Below, piece after piece: positions 33,016 through 45,160 of a DNA stretch of 64,000 nucleotides (position 1 is its first letter; every line of letters begins with the position of its first letter). Source of the stretch: Lepidodermella squamata (taxonomy: Eukaryota; Gastrotricha); assembly GCA_047495785.1 (NCBI GenBank), contig JBLDXI010000003.1, positions 2,852,001 through 2,916,000 on the forward strand, in the 5' to 3' direction. The position numbers and the translations under genes are program-made. The notes beneath the pieces were generated by a model. That model made no database searches. It saw only the letters and a program-made list of their open reading frames with translations, and was not told where the DNA came from.

Positions 33016-33736
33016 TCATAAGAAAATTGCTGCAACAATTATGATTGAGACGGCAATTACTACCATGACGATAACCAGAATAGCCCGCTTGAACACCATG
33101 CAAGATTTACTATCTCGATCATCGGGAGTGTAATAGTGGATTCGTCTTGTAACTTGGCTATTCGTATTATTGCCTGCATTACGGCTTGTGGAACGAGCAG
33201 TTTCTCGGCCTCCATTTCGCTGGCTAGCACCGTGGTTTTGAGTAGTCGATGGTGCCTGTGGTCGCACGTTGGGCTGCTGGGTCCTCGTTTGAGTTGTGTT
33301 GTTCGAATAGCTAACTGTCAGATTGCTGCCTTCAATCGATTGTCTAATAATTACTGGACCAGCAGCTGGGTCGAACGCAGAATAAGGCGGCGGTGGCTCC
33401 GCGATCACAGTATCTATCGTAACTGTTGCGTGATTCTGCACATATTCATCGCTGTGGTAAGGTGGAGGAACACGGCTGGTTCTAGGAAATATTATTTTAA
33501 CTGCCAAAAATAGACTGCGAGGTCCGATATGTGGATCTGAATCCTGGGCCTGACAACATTTCTTTTATTTAAGGTCAACGATGCGTCGTTGGGGAAAACG
33601 CCTGACGGCGAAATGTAGGCCATAGCCCGGGATTAGGATCCAAATATCGGATCGAGCAGTCTATTTTTGGCAGTTAAAGTGTTAAGCGGACAAATTATCG
33701 ACGCTCAGAAACTTACGCGCTGGGTCCATTATTCAT
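33016..33736 (-). CDS. Small PPxY-motif, tail-anchored membrane protein
   Basis: Exons 33717-33736 (20 bases) and 33016-33481; the GT-AG junction keeps frame and gives MNNGPSATSRVPPPYHS as the start, 161 residues in all. Two PPxY motifs (PPPYH near residue 12, PPPPYS near 35) are WW-domain binding sites, typical of Nedd4-family ubiquitin ligase adaptors and cargoes. The middle is Asn/Thr/Arg-rich. About 23 hydrophobic residues at the extreme C terminus (IVMVVIAVSIIIVAAIFL) form a tail anchor, so the motifs would face the cytosol. The intron holds a complete inverted-repeat transposable element whose right end (minus-strand view) is only about 15 bases from the acceptor. The exact family is not recognised. 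Confidence 0.7.
33497..33677. mobile_element. TTAA-flanked inverted-repeat element (piggyBac-type MITE)
   Basis: TTAA stands at both ends (33497-33500 and 33674-33677). Between them 173 bp form two arms of about 65 bp: CTGCCAAAAATAGACTGC on the left and its exact complement at the right end, then imperfect pairing (TCCGATAT.TGGATC, AATCC.GGGC). TTAA target duplication is the piggyBac hallmark. No coding capacity. It lies wholly inside the intron of the PPxY gene. Confidence 0.85.
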
Positions 33737-34518
33737 TGCAATTTTATCCGGTTGGTACTGTTGGTACAAAATTTATTACTTTTTCTTATCATTACGCTGA
33801 ATTCCGTTATCTTGCTCACATTACATTAATTTCACATTATGATAAGAGTGAAAACTTTCTAAATAGGAGGTTGAACTAGGTTAAACGCTATCTGAGTCAT
33901 GAGACGTACTATAAGGACGCCGCGGCTTGCAGAAAATCAGAGAAGGCGTGATATTTTTAATGAGGTCCAAAGTCCAACTCCACCAATCAATCATCTCATT
34001 ACATTTTTTGCAATCATCTCAAGCCTCTTTTTTACTTGAAATCAACGAGATCAACACATCTTTTCACAGCATCTGGCCGATCTTTTGCTGTAATTGAATT
34101 CTCAGCAGTTTTTAATTATTGACATTAAAAAAATTAAAATTTGATAAATTTAAAAAATTTCAATTTCTAAATTACCGGACAAAAAATTTAATCGTATTCA
34201 CGGAATAATTATTCACGGCGGGTGGCAACCAAGTCATGTAATGGGAGCTTCGAAGCCGCGGCGTCCTATCTGAGTTGGTGGATTCAGCCATTTACATATT
34301 TAAATTGGGTAAATTCTCAAGTTTTTTCTTGAGAAAATTTTTGTATTAATTTAATTTTTTGTAGTGATCCATGATTAAGTTATTAATAATTTCCGAAAGA
34401 AAAAAGTCTCTTAATTTATAACCTTGATTTCACACTTTATTCACAAGCTATATTATAAATTAATTTTCAGATCAATATAGCTTATCAAAAAAGTTCTTTT
34501 GACCATGTAAATTGGTCT
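33737..34518. other. Intergenic stretch, no gene recognised
   Basis: AT-rich, between two minus-strand genes. An AATAAA on the minus strand near 34438 would suit the peptide gene to the right. No other feature seen. Confidence 0.45.
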
Positions 34519-35288
34519 TTAGTTGGAGACGCTGACGGACTTGCTGACGGAGTACGAGCCCTTGTTGGCCTTGTGACCGCCGAAATTGTGGCCCCACTTG
34601 TTTCCGAAATTATGGCCATACTTGTTTCCGAACTTGTGGCCGTATTCGTTTCCAAAGTTGTGGCCGTAGTCATTTCCGAAATTGTGTCCGTACTTGTTTC
34701 CGAACTTGTGGCCCCATTTGTTGCGGAAATTGTGGCCGTAGTTGTTGCCGAAGTTGTGGCCCCACTTGCCGCCCTTCTTGCCGTGCTTGCCGTATTTGCG
34801 AGCACCGAATCGGTTGTTGCGCTTGCCATGACGAGCACCCGAGAACGAGGCGGACCTGGAGAAGGAGACAGACTTGGAGACCGACTTGTTCTTGCCGTGC
34901 TTGCCGAACTTGTGACCACCGAATCGCTTGTTCTTGCGGTTGCCGGAGAACGAGGCGGACCGCGAGTAGGAAACAGATTTGGAGACCGACTTGGAGAAGG
35001 ATCCGCGGCGCTTGTTCATCTTGCGGCCGAACTTCTTGCCACCGTGGCGCTTCTTCGGGGCGTAGCCACCCTTCTTAACGAAACCTGCGTTGTTTTCGTA
35101 CGATCGGCTGACCGAGAGGCTGGTTTTCTTCGAGTAGCGGCGGTTCAGCTCTTTCGACTCGAACTTGTTAACCGTCGCATCGGCATAAGCTGACGGGGAA
35201 TAAAAAGGTTGACCTCGATCATCACTTGACCTAATTACTTACCGATGCAAATGAGGGCGAGAGCGGCGATAGCGAGACAAGCGCGCAT
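34519..35288 (-). CDS. Secreted basic Ser/Arg/Gly-rich peptide 4, long form with GHNFGN repeats
   Basis: Exons 35243-35288 (46 coding bases, signal peptide MRACLAIAALALICIA) and 34519-35189; 238 residues. It shares the family plan: a degenerate opening (VNKFESKELNRRYSKK), KMNKRRGSFSKSVSKSVSYS, RSASFSG, and the closing SYSVSKSVSVSN. Unique to it are a second SVSKSVSFSRSASFSG block and about ten octapeptide units of the form GH(N/K)FGN(K/D/E)(Y/W). Strongly biased to G/C third positions. The repeated Gly/His/aromatic units resemble structural or metal-binding secreted proteins, which argues against a plain antimicrobial role, but no function is known. Minus-strand TATA box at 35364-35371. Confidence 0.83.
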
Positions 35289-35363
35289 TTTCCTGAGATT
35301 GATGATGCAATCGAAAAAATAATAAGGAAGATTACTGATAATTTTCTCGATGATTTCAATCCG

Positions 35364-35371
35364 CTTTTATA
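35364..35371 (-). promoter_or_regulatory. TATA box of basic peptide gene 4
   Basis: TATAAAAG on the minus strand, about 80 bp upstream of the ATG at 35288. Confidence 0.7.
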
Positions 35372-35659
35372 CCGAGTTTTCGCTAATTAAAAAGTTATTC
35401 CAATGCGCAGAATCCTCTTTAAGTTCTGATAATTTGCGCATTATTCTTGAATATTCTGCAGCTAATGAGCGTTCTAAATTTTGAAAATTCAGAATTTTCA
35501 AATTATGATCCCAAAAAAATAAAAATTTATTCAAAATGAATTCGCAATTATGTCTCGTAATTTTTATCGGAATGTCATTTTACTTTGATCCATCATCAGG
35601 TATTTATTTCTATACGAGCAACTTTGTTTCACGTTTTCGACATGTTTGTCACTTTTATA

Positions 35660-35893
35660 GCACAAAATAGTAAGCCTCGATTTCGATATGGGGTTTCCCA
35701 TGGGGCTGGTTCCAATTCAACCGAGCCGACACCGAAGCGGAAAAATATGAATGTCATGTCTCCATTACGGCATCTTCTTCAAAGTGGCGGCGCCCCACTT
35801 CGGACTGAAATAAGGCCGATTCAAGTCAAGAAACCAGAGCGATCGAACATGAAGGCTTTCGTAACAAAGGTTGAAAGGATAACATTTAGGTGA
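35660..35893 (+). other. Possible coding exon, unassigned
   Basis: An open frame on the plus strand encodes a mixed, moderately basic sequence (SPLRHLLQSGGAPLRTEI, VKKPERSNMKAFV) that looks more protein-like than other frames nearby. A candidate acceptor (AAAATAG) precedes it and a donor-like AG|GTGAAAC ends it. No partner exons or family were recognised, so it may be a chance frame. Confidence 0.2.
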
Positions 35894-38800
35894 AACGATG
35901 AAATTTAATTTCTATATGATATAGTGCTGCTGTGAATTAAAAACCGGAGCTAACCAATGCAATGCTGTTTCTGGAAACACGTGCAATAGCACAAATACGT
36001 TTTGTATTCACCCTGCTAAGGTAGATGGACTAACGATTTTCTCCAAATTTGTAAAAATTTAACATGAAGTTGCAGATGGCAAAAATTCATAGTGACGCCA
36101 ACTTTGCGTGGCCGTTTTCAACCAAGCGGAACGGGATTCTGCGGCAAAATCAATTGTTTCTAATTTATTTGTTGTAAATCAATTAATTAATGAAAGTTAT
36201 TATAAATTTCATAAAGAAAATAATTAAATTTCGCATTTCTATGGCGACTGGAATTGTTTATCGGCTGAAGTAGTCTCGCGTCGCCTCGCGTTTGCTGGTG
36301 CTGAGGCGTCAAGTGGCTAACGTGAGGTGGGTTAAGCTGGACTTGTACGTTTCCTGTTCGTTATCGGCCGATATATCCGTGTTGTAGGTGTACGATCCTA
36401 CTCCTGAGCATCCTCAGATTGTATAAACAGCCAGCCAAGTTCAGCACGCCTCAATATGCCTTCCTCAATCTTATAAGTATCTGTGAAACATGCGGTATTG
36501 TTACTCAAGAGTAAACAAATTATCCTTTCCATTATCATCCGTAGTTGCATTGCATCATTGAAGATGGTGAAAAAGAAATGATTACAAGTTCTGTGTTGTT
36601 CACATCCATTTATTGACTTTGCGAACAAAGAATCGACAGATAATGATTGAATAAATAATGCATTAGATAACATGGCCTACTGACATTCACCTCAACTAAA
36701 CTCAAGAACTTTTCACAGTATTGGTGAGGTATAGACGACAAGCAGCTGAAAAAAACAGGTCCAGATTGAAAGAACAAGTCTATTGCTGTTAGCTGGTTGT
36801 AGTAATACAATATGGTATGAAATAAGCTTGAATGACATCAATGTCTCCGCTGAATAGTTTCTAGCTGAAAGCAAGAGTCGAAGAAGTACTGAGTAGGTAT
36901 TCTTTAAAGTAGAATAAACAATTCCGAGATGAGGAAAGAAGTAAAAGTAAACTGATATAACAGTTTTGATCAGAGGTCACTCATGAGGAACACAAGCTCA
37001 TCAGATGTGATAAAGACATTTTAGATACTTCATACTTCTGTTACTTCGGTTAATTCGCCAGCTAGGTCATCTAACGTCAATAGTACAAACAAATCAATCC
37101 GCTGCCAGTGAAAACGGGGCGAAATCAACAAATGCGTTGCTTATGAAGATAGGAAAGAAGTTGGAAAAACCCGTGACAGATCTGCATACCTCGGATGAAA
37201 TTACGCGAGTTTTCCGTATCTGTCACGCGTACTGTCACACATATCTGTAGAAGGCATCACTCGAATTTGAAAAGCCGTAATAAAATGCTCGAAAAAAGGC
37301 AATTTTTGCAATCAATCGTGAAAATAGATGGCATCTTATTTTAAAAAGCAGGCAATCAAGATCGCGAATTTGGAAGGATGACAAGTTGTACGAGAACACG
37401 AGAGGACAATACTGGTCTGACATAATCGCCATTGACAAAGGCAGTCGATGAAACACGCATGAACGTTGACTGCGATCGATTGGGCTGATGAGATTCGGCG
37501 ACTGAGTTTCAGAGCTAGGCATAGACAGCGTTTGTTGAAGTTGAGGAATTGGATCGAATATTGCAGCTAATGGAATCGTTTTCGGCGCGTGGAAGGACTA
37601 ACATAAGGAAATAAAAGGAAAATGATCGATTTGTTTTAACGAAATATTAAGGTGGAATTTTAACATTTATAGTGAAAAAATATTACGATTTTCGTACAAA
37701 TAAATTTTCAATAATTTTTCGATTTCGAGAATCCTTTCGGAAAGACTTTTACTGCGATTTTTCTAATTTAACTCCCATAATATAATTGTCCAGAGTAAAG
37801 GAAGGTTCAAACTTCAAAGTGAACGAAAGTCTCGCAAATATAGGGGCTTGAAAATTCTGCTTGAATTCGTTCAAGCTTCATGCTTCACGCTGATCGAAAT
37901 ACTACAACCAGACTAAAATTAGACTCCTTGCTCATTGAGACGTTCATAATTGGTCGAGATGCAGACTGAAATCACCGGAAAATTCGAGGAAACGCTGAAA
38001 AAGCCCTTTTTCAGGAAAACAGGCTTGAAAATCGATGATAACATTTCGCATTATTCAAACTGGACTTTAACGTCGAAAATTTAATGACTCTCCTCAAAGT
38101 CTAAAACTTCCTTCATAATTCCTAAACAGGGTTCCAAAGTAGGAAATTATGGACACTCCTCAAAGTTGAGCTGAAAAACTGCGATTTTTGTAGAACACTT
38201 TGCCCATTCAAAGCGGCCCCAATCTATTTTGGATATTAAAATTGAAAAAAGCTATTGACCAATTAGCGGAAAGTCTGGATCAGCAAGTGTTAAGGGTCAC
38301 GAAAAAACGAGGATTCAATGCGATAAATTCTTCGGACGGACCTGTCGGACTGTCAAAAACATTCGTACCCTGAGCTAACCATCAAGCTAACCATCATCCC
38401 TAAATTCGCCCCCATCCGCGAAAATGTTGCGATAACTTTCCGACTTTCCGCATGAAAGAAAATCTGAGATTGGCGACTTCAACCGCAAAATGAGCCGACA
38501 AACTCGCGCCGTCAAACAAGCAATTTTACGTTAAATTGAAGAAATTTAACGTGTTGAAATATCTAAAAGCTCTGGGTTAAAATATGACCCAACGGGGTGA
38601 AATCGAGTGAAATCGCGATGTAGAGACGTGCCTAGCTGGCAGCCAATTTCCACGTGATGAGACAATGGCCAGAAAATGATTACGACTTAATATTTGACTA
38701 ATTCATCCCAAAGGGTAGGAAAAACAACGAGGCAAACGAGTAAAACAAGATCGGGGTTCATTGGCTAAATTTCAATTAATACTGAATCGAAATAAAAAAT

Positions 38801-39059
38801 TCCCAAATTATTAGGAGAAACTGATTATTGAAAATTGGAATTTATTTATATTTTCTCGACCCGCCAGAAGAATGTCTTGTGAAACATGTATATCAGATTT
38901 TGAAAATAAAAAATAAAAAATCAAGGTAATTCCAAAATTTTTGAAAACTGGGAAAATTTTCAAATTAAAAAAATAAATAAATAAAATTGAAAATAAATTC
39001 AATATTTAATATTTGAAAGGTCAAGAGGCAGAAAGACAGAGGAAATAATTACCGTTAGG
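35894..39059. other. Gene-free stretch of about 3 kb
   Basis: AT-rich on both strands. The short open frames lack domains, good splice partners or signal peptides. No tRNA, strong tandem repeat or clear terminal inverted repeat was seen. Confidence 0.45.
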
Positions 39060-42000
39060 TCACTGATTGATGCCAACGAGAAATGGCCGTCTGTCATTGC
39101 AACTGGAATCGTCGTCAAAACGCCATTCGATGTCCATCCCGGCCGAGTGAATAACTTCATGAAGTCTGATGTTCTCCTTTTCCATGAGTTGCTTGGCCAC
39201 ACTGCAGCCGCTCGTGGGACAGGTTGTGTTGTCGCGCTCAGTCTTCGCCGATTTGTGCCCACGCTCGATGGCGACTGTGTTAAGGGCGAGAATGTCCCAC
39301 TTTTCAGTGGCGTCGAAGAAATGGGACCCGGCATCTGTAATAAAGTTAAATAATAAATCAATCGCAAAGATAAACAAGAAAGCCGTTAATTTACAGTGAC
39401 TGTAGGTAGTGTGCCGCTGCTTCAGGGTGAACATAAGGTCCTCCAGTTTGTGGAACTCTTCCTCACGCGGCCTTGGAACAGATCTCTTATTTTTAAAAAA
39501 GCGCAGTATCGACCGGAAAACTCGCGTAATTTCATCCAAGGTATGCAGATCTGTCACGCGCTTTTCAACTTCCTTCCTATCTTCATAAGCAACACCAGCA
39601 GCATCGAATTCGACGAATTTCTCGACAAATTGGTCGCTTGTCGCTTTCGCCACATTTTGAATCGCAGCCACAGATTTCTTCGAGGTCTTCATGATTTGTG
39701 TGTACTGACGTCTGAGGATCGATGTGTCGCATTTGCTGAAATGTGCTCGGACAACTTGGGCCCTGGTCAGCAGAGGTCTCGGCTCCGTGATGATAAGGTA
39801 ATGGCTAAGGAGAAAGGCATTAGCGGCATCGTCGTGAGTGGGCATGACAATGTCAACGCTGCAAGACGTGAATTGCGCGCCTTTGGCCGTCACTTTAATT
39901 TTCACGGCGTTTTTCGTAACACCACTGAGCGTTTCCATAATGGTCTTCGCCGTGTCCATCAGATTGCCGTCATACAGGATGGTAATTGTCTGGGAAAAGA
40001 GTTAAATAGCGGAAATCACTAATTATAATAATATTAAAAAAAAATTTGTTGAAAAAATGGAATAGTTTTAGGGACCCAAATTTATGTGTAACTAAGAGTC
40101 CAACGTAAAAATTTACCCGGAACCAAAAGATTCAAACACATTATTTTGAAAAATCCTGAAAATAACACAATAACTTCAAGCAACATAATTGGTCGCAATT
40201 TAATTCAGCTTGAGGTCAATTATCAGGCGGCAATTTGGTTCCGCTGATAGCAGGGCTTGTGAAAAATAATAAGGGTGAATACAAATAATGAAAATAACCT
40301 AGAATTTTTCAACGATATTCCTATCTCAATGAAATAATATCTCATGAATTTCAATTAAAGAGGGCGAAATACCGTTTTTCGGGAATTCATTCAGTAATTC
40401 ATCTGCCACACTGGCTATAAATGGCGAGAGAAAGTGATAAATTCATAGCCTTATCAAAGCAATTTAGCAAACGAAAAACACAAAGAGAGAACTATTTTAC
40501 CACTTTTATCAGCGTCTCGGAGTATCTAGCGTTGAAATGGAGCGAGTCTGGGATGATATTGGCAGCCTCAATGGGGAGCAGCGGCAGTTCAGTGTGGCCG
40601 AGGCCTTGCGCATTGACGTCGACAATTGCTTTTTTTGTCGACTTTTTCCCTGCGGGCGTGCGCCCAGCCACGGTGAAGCCGATCAACTTCCTCAGATTTG
40701 ACAAATCGCGATAGTTACGGTATTCTCGCCGCCCAGGAGTAGGGTCATCGGCTCGTTTCACGCATATGGGGCAGATGTAGTCGCCCACAGGTGACCCAGC
40801 ACCAAGGAGTACAATGGCAGCCATGACATCCACACATAGTAGAAATCGAAAGTGAAACGTTTCGCCCCAGATTTTCACGCCGTTCTCATCAACCGCGATG
40901 ATCTTTAAACAAATATAAAAAATATTACAATAAATTCTCAGGTATATTGATTGGTAAAATTCTTGAAAAAAATACATGGATTATTATTTGAAAATAGCTC
41001 AATAGTAGAGGCAAATCTATTTTGATTTAAACGGGAAATTCGAGCATTAGAAAATCCGAATTTTTTCATGGAATTAAATGGCGGGTTTACATAGATGAAA
41101 AAAAAGAAAGGAAGATGGAAAAGTCAGTGGGGTTAGAGGACATTTCTGAATTATTGGAAAAATTATTGGAAAGAAAGAGTTGGTAATTTTTGCATGGAAG
41201 TGAGGCGAAATGAACCGCGCTCGATGCGAGGCTTAACGGTCAACTGAATAACCAGAGCCATTTCAATTCTCGCAACCCTCAGCAACTCAGCAAAATATTC
41301 CACAAAAAACTCCGATTTTATAATTTCGGACAGAATTTCTAATTAAAAATGATTAAAATATTTTCCAATGCGAAAAAATAATTAGTTCTGAAATTTGTCA
41401 AATTTAAAAAATCGGAGAAATATGCGATCCACGCTAAAAGGTTCTGCGACCACTTGCTCGAAAAAAACAGGTCGGCCGTCAGGGATTCAAATTCAGGCGC
41501 GAATTCTTTTTAATATATTTGGTCCATTAATCGATTCGAATAATAAATTAAACCTGTTCGAAGACTTTTCCGTAATAGTGCGCTAGTTCTCCACGGCCTT
41601 CCTCGTCCAAAAATAAACCAATTGCCACTTCGTCACTAGTGGTGGGACTGGTTTTCTTTTCCACGAGGGTGACGTTCATGCGCTCCATCGGCTGGCCTTG
41701 TTGTCTTGCTGGCGTGTTGTCGAAACAGAGACGCAGCTCGTGAGGGTGATGTGATTGCAACGAATGAAGCCCAACCAAGACATACAGGACGTCAATGAAG
41801 TCGCGACAACACCCACCCGTTTGATTATTCTTGATCATCACCTGTTTGCCATCAACCTCCTTCGTTCTCTAAAAATTGGAAAAAAATGATTTCCGAATCC
41901 GTGTTTTTAGGCAGTTTAACAATTTAATTTTTAAACACCAAACGAGAAATTCTTAAATTTGCCCGAAATCGCAAGAAAAAAGGTATTCAGTCCCAAACTT

Positions 42001-45000
42001 GAACTCCAAAACCACAATTTTAAAAACCCAATTGATCCTCAAATAAACACGCTGTCTAAATGCTATTCCCGATCACGGGTATAGTTTCAATAAAATATGA
42101 TATTATTTCTCAGCAATTACACAAGGTTAAATGACGGCTCATTTGTCTTTTTATTCTTCTACAACACTTCTCTCTTCAATATTTATGTAATTAAAGGTCA
42201 TTATACTGTAAGTAGCGCATCAAGCATTCCGGTAAATCTAAGGCAGATATGTCTTCTGAGCGCTGATCCAGCCCCAGCCGTAATCGGTTTAACACAACTC
42301 GGCGTGCGATAGACATTAACGATAACATAGGCCGCTTCAATAATATACCGCCATAGTTGTTGGCAATTTCTAATATAAAAGGCCTGAGAAGGGGATTGTT
42401 CAGTATTAAGGACGAGTCATGGCTTTGAAATGCGCTCTCCTCCACTCGACAGCCGCATTGAGCAAACCTCTTGATGAAGAAATGAAATAGTACTAATTTT
42501 TCCTCCAAACTGATGTCAGGTTTGCAAAATTCAATCATAGCCAGGATAAGCCCGTGCCGACGGTCAGTTGCTGGGATGGCAGCTTGGGCACCGCTCACGG
42601 AGAAAATTGCGCGGACGAGACTTGACCCGTCGTCGCGTACCTCGTCATCTTCATCGATGAATTTAAAGGCAAATTGTAGAAACCCTGTTTGATGTGGCAA
42701 CAGGTATCTTTCATCGATGAAGCTGGACGGGCCGTAGAGAAATAAGTCGCGAATTTGTTCAAAATCTTCGTTCTCAAGGGAGATGCCGTGTTCGACACGC
42801 CACGCAAATTCAGTCATCGAGATTGACAGCATGTTTAACAATATATAGTAAATTAACCCGAACAAACTAAACAAACAGAGTTATTGTGACAGGGTTTGAA
42901 GTTAAATTTTCGACAAGGCTCGCCGTAGGACTCATATTTTGAGCTGCTTCAAATCTGGCCGTCTGTATTCCCAACAATAACACGAACGAAGTCCCCATCC
43001 AAGCCGAAAATCGAGCTTTGAACTTAAACGAAATCCAAGCCGAAATCTATGAACGACTGCCTGGAAGCGAAACGCAGACGAATAGGCGAGACCAGCCGAG
43101 ATACTTGGCCTTTGGATTTTATCACGACACAGCAACCACTCGTTTGGTACGGAGGTCGTCGGAGTGGAAAACTACTACTATCCACCCGCCCGCCCGCTGA
43201 TCAATAAAATCATTCAAGAAGCCGCAGGTTTCATGAATTTCTATCGCAAAACTGAGCTGAGTAAGGAATTCGGGATGTGGCAAGGTCATTGAGGTCAAAC
43301 GACAACTGGTGCTCTAACTCTCGAAATACTACTTTTCGGATAACTGAGTACATAAAATTTGCCAACCATCTTGCCAGCATGCTAGCCAGCTCTGTTAACT
43401 TGCCGCAAACATTAGAATTCATTCCTTCTTATTCTTTGAAATTCAAATACCATGCCTTAGTTAAAACATTGAATGAAAAGTTGTAAATAAAAAAATTTCC
43501 AATAAAATAATTAAGACATAATTGAAATATCGCCAGCTTTTATCTATCAGAAGAAGAAAAGCCGCAATTTGCTGTCCCAATAAATGCAGCGTGTCCAATA
43601 AGTAACGCAAGCAAAGAAAATACACAGGAAAGGGAAATACACATAAATAACTGTAAAATGAGAGACCAATTCACATCTAACGGCCAAAAATATTTAGAAA
43701 AATTAAAAAATTACTACAATGGTAATCAAGTATGCCAGTTGTTAAAAGGATCATAAAAGTCTAGAGAAATTTTGTCCAACGGGGTAAAATACCGAAAATT
43801 ACCGAACCAGTTACCATCGGGATTTTCCGGGTTTTCTCTGGTAAATTTCTAATTTATTCGGTTAAATCGGATAAATCAGATAAAAGTCGGACTTTTCTGT
43901 CGGTAGGTACAATTTAAAAAAAATATTTGAATTTCCAACAAAAAGTTGCCAAATTAAAAATAGTAGCGCAACTTTTGGGATTATTTTCCTGTGCGCGGGA
44001 TTTTAATTAAATAAACTTACAGGGTAAGGCTGGATTAGATGTAGCGGTAATGACTCAGCCAGACCTCTCCTCTCCTGCCTAAAGGTGGCTCGATTGATGG
44101 GGAACTTGGGAAGCAGGCTTTCTGTAGTCCGACTCGATATTTTGTTCGCAGTTTGGAAATACGCCATACTAAATTGAAATAACAAATAAAGATATTTAGT
44201 ACATAAATAGGTAATGTGGTAGATGAAAGTAGATAAGATAAATGTGAATTCGAGGTCAAACAGTTGTCTTCAAAAACTGAAATAATTACAGAGGAACCCC
44301 GATTTGTATGAACTTGGCGAAAAATCTGGCGAAAAAATAAAATTAAAAACGAAATTTTTTTTGAAATCGTGCAAAATAAGCAGGAAATAAAACAAAAAAA
44401 AATAAATCACCCTAGAAAAATCGGAAGCATCATAGTTAATTTATGATTAGGCATGGATTCGCATGCCCGAATGTAATCCAATGCCAGACCTAAATTAATT
44501 CATTGATATGATTCGTATACAATTCCGAGAAATGCTAGATATTTTTAACGCTTGCTTCACTCGGGAAAATCAACCAAACATTATGGTATAATGAAATGAG
44601 CAGAAAAACAACAAACTCTTGACAAGCTTGAGGAGACTTTGAGCCTAATGCGTTGCCGAAAGTGCGCACATAGGGTTTCATAACGCCTTTCAACGGCAAG
44701 TTCAAGGCTATGGTTGCTCCTGGGACGGATCGCTTCTTCAAGGTCGTTTCCAAGTCAGAGAACGTGGCAGCTCTTCGCCTGCACTGACCGGAAGCTGACA
44801 GGTCGGCATATTCTTTCGGCGGCTAAAAAACAAGAAAAATCGGCCAATTGAAAACCGATGTTATGTTCCTGAAATCTCACCCGATTCGTAGGTTCATTCA
44901 CCGAAGGTTGCGAAGAGGCAATAGTGTTGCGGCGTTTTGATGATTCGTGTGTCGTCTGTAGGAAAAAAAGTCATAGCATTTACAGCTAACGATTACTCTT

Positions 45001-45160
45001 AGCATTAGATACTTGTCGTCGTTTGGATGGTCGGCCTCGCTTCGGCTTCACCGCTGCAGATTGCTATAAATACCCAAATTTCTAAATTAATCAATAAATA
45101 TATCCTTGAAATTACCTGTTCATTAGTAGTAGGCTCCGATTCTGTTTCGCTAGGATCCAT
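39060..45160 (-). CDS. AT-hook protein with putative transposase-derived core, 9 exons
   Basis: Exons: 45116-45160, 45013-45063, 44881-44955, 44617-44822, 44021-44168, 41554-41868, 40501-40902, 39395-39989, 39060-39334; all in frame, 703 residues. The donor at 44616 (GTTTGT) is weak, so the exon 4-5 join is the least certain. Residues 16-32 contain KPKRGRPSKRR, an AT-hook that binds the DNA minor groove. The core has LRLCFDNTPAR, VKIWGETFHFRFLLCVDV and then GDYICPICVKR, a spacing of acidic residues followed by CxxC that resembles uncharacterised transposase-like proteins expanded in cnidarians and other invertebrates. This resemblance is from memory and not proven. The C-terminal part is Lys/Glu-rich, then TEKWDILALNTVAIERGHKS with extra Cys/His. 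Predicted nuclear; probably a domesticated or resident transposase relative. A SOCS-box gene lies inside intron 5. Confidence 0.6.
42191..42832 (-). CDS. SOCS-box protein, single exon, nested in an intron
   Basis: 213 residues from the ATG at 42832 (a second ATG at 42817, MTEF, is also plausible). The C-terminal 46 residues read like a SOCS box: SLMSIARRVVLNRL fits the Elongin B/C-binding BC box and ISALDLPECLMRYLQY fits the Cullin box. Such proteins are substrate receptors of Cullin-RING ubiquitin ligases. The upstream 165 residues are helical-looking (LEEKLVLFHFFIKRFAQCG) and may be a decayed ankyrin region as in the ASB family, but no clean ankyrin repeat is seen. The gene is intronless and lies on the same strand within the 2.1-kb intron of the AT-hook gene, so it could also be a missed alternative terminal exon of that gene. 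Confidence 0.55.
   Translation of the reverse strand: MLSISMTEFAWRVEHGISLENEDFEQIRDLFLYGPSSFIDERYLLPHQTGFLQFAFKFIDEDDEVRDDGSSLVRAIFSVSGAQAAIPATDRRHGLILAMIEFCKPDISLEEKLVLFHFFIKRFAQCGCRVEESAFQSHDSSLILNNPLLRPFILEIANNYGGILLKRPMLSLMSIARRVVLNRLRLGLDQRSEDISALDLPECLMRYLQYNDL
43587..43985. mobile_element. Mariner-like MITE, copy 1
   Basis: Starts CAGCGTGTCCAATAAGTAACGCAAG and ends in GCGCAACTTTTGGGAT, the degraded mate of the terminal repeat. Internal words GGGTAAAATACCGAAAATTACCGA and TTTTCCGGGTTTTC are shared with copies at 48216 and (inverted) 58746. Right boundary approximate. It lies in an intron of the AT-hook gene. Confidence 0.75.

Noticed and set aside
32457-33133. Open frames at 32.4-33.1 kb on both strands
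   Set aside because: Composition is random-looking, with no domain or leader. Part is antisense to the PPxY gene.
36398-37522. Minus-strand frames of 66-95 residues as small genes
   Set aside because: No supporting leader, domain or splice sites; expected by chance in 3 kb of AT-rich DNA.
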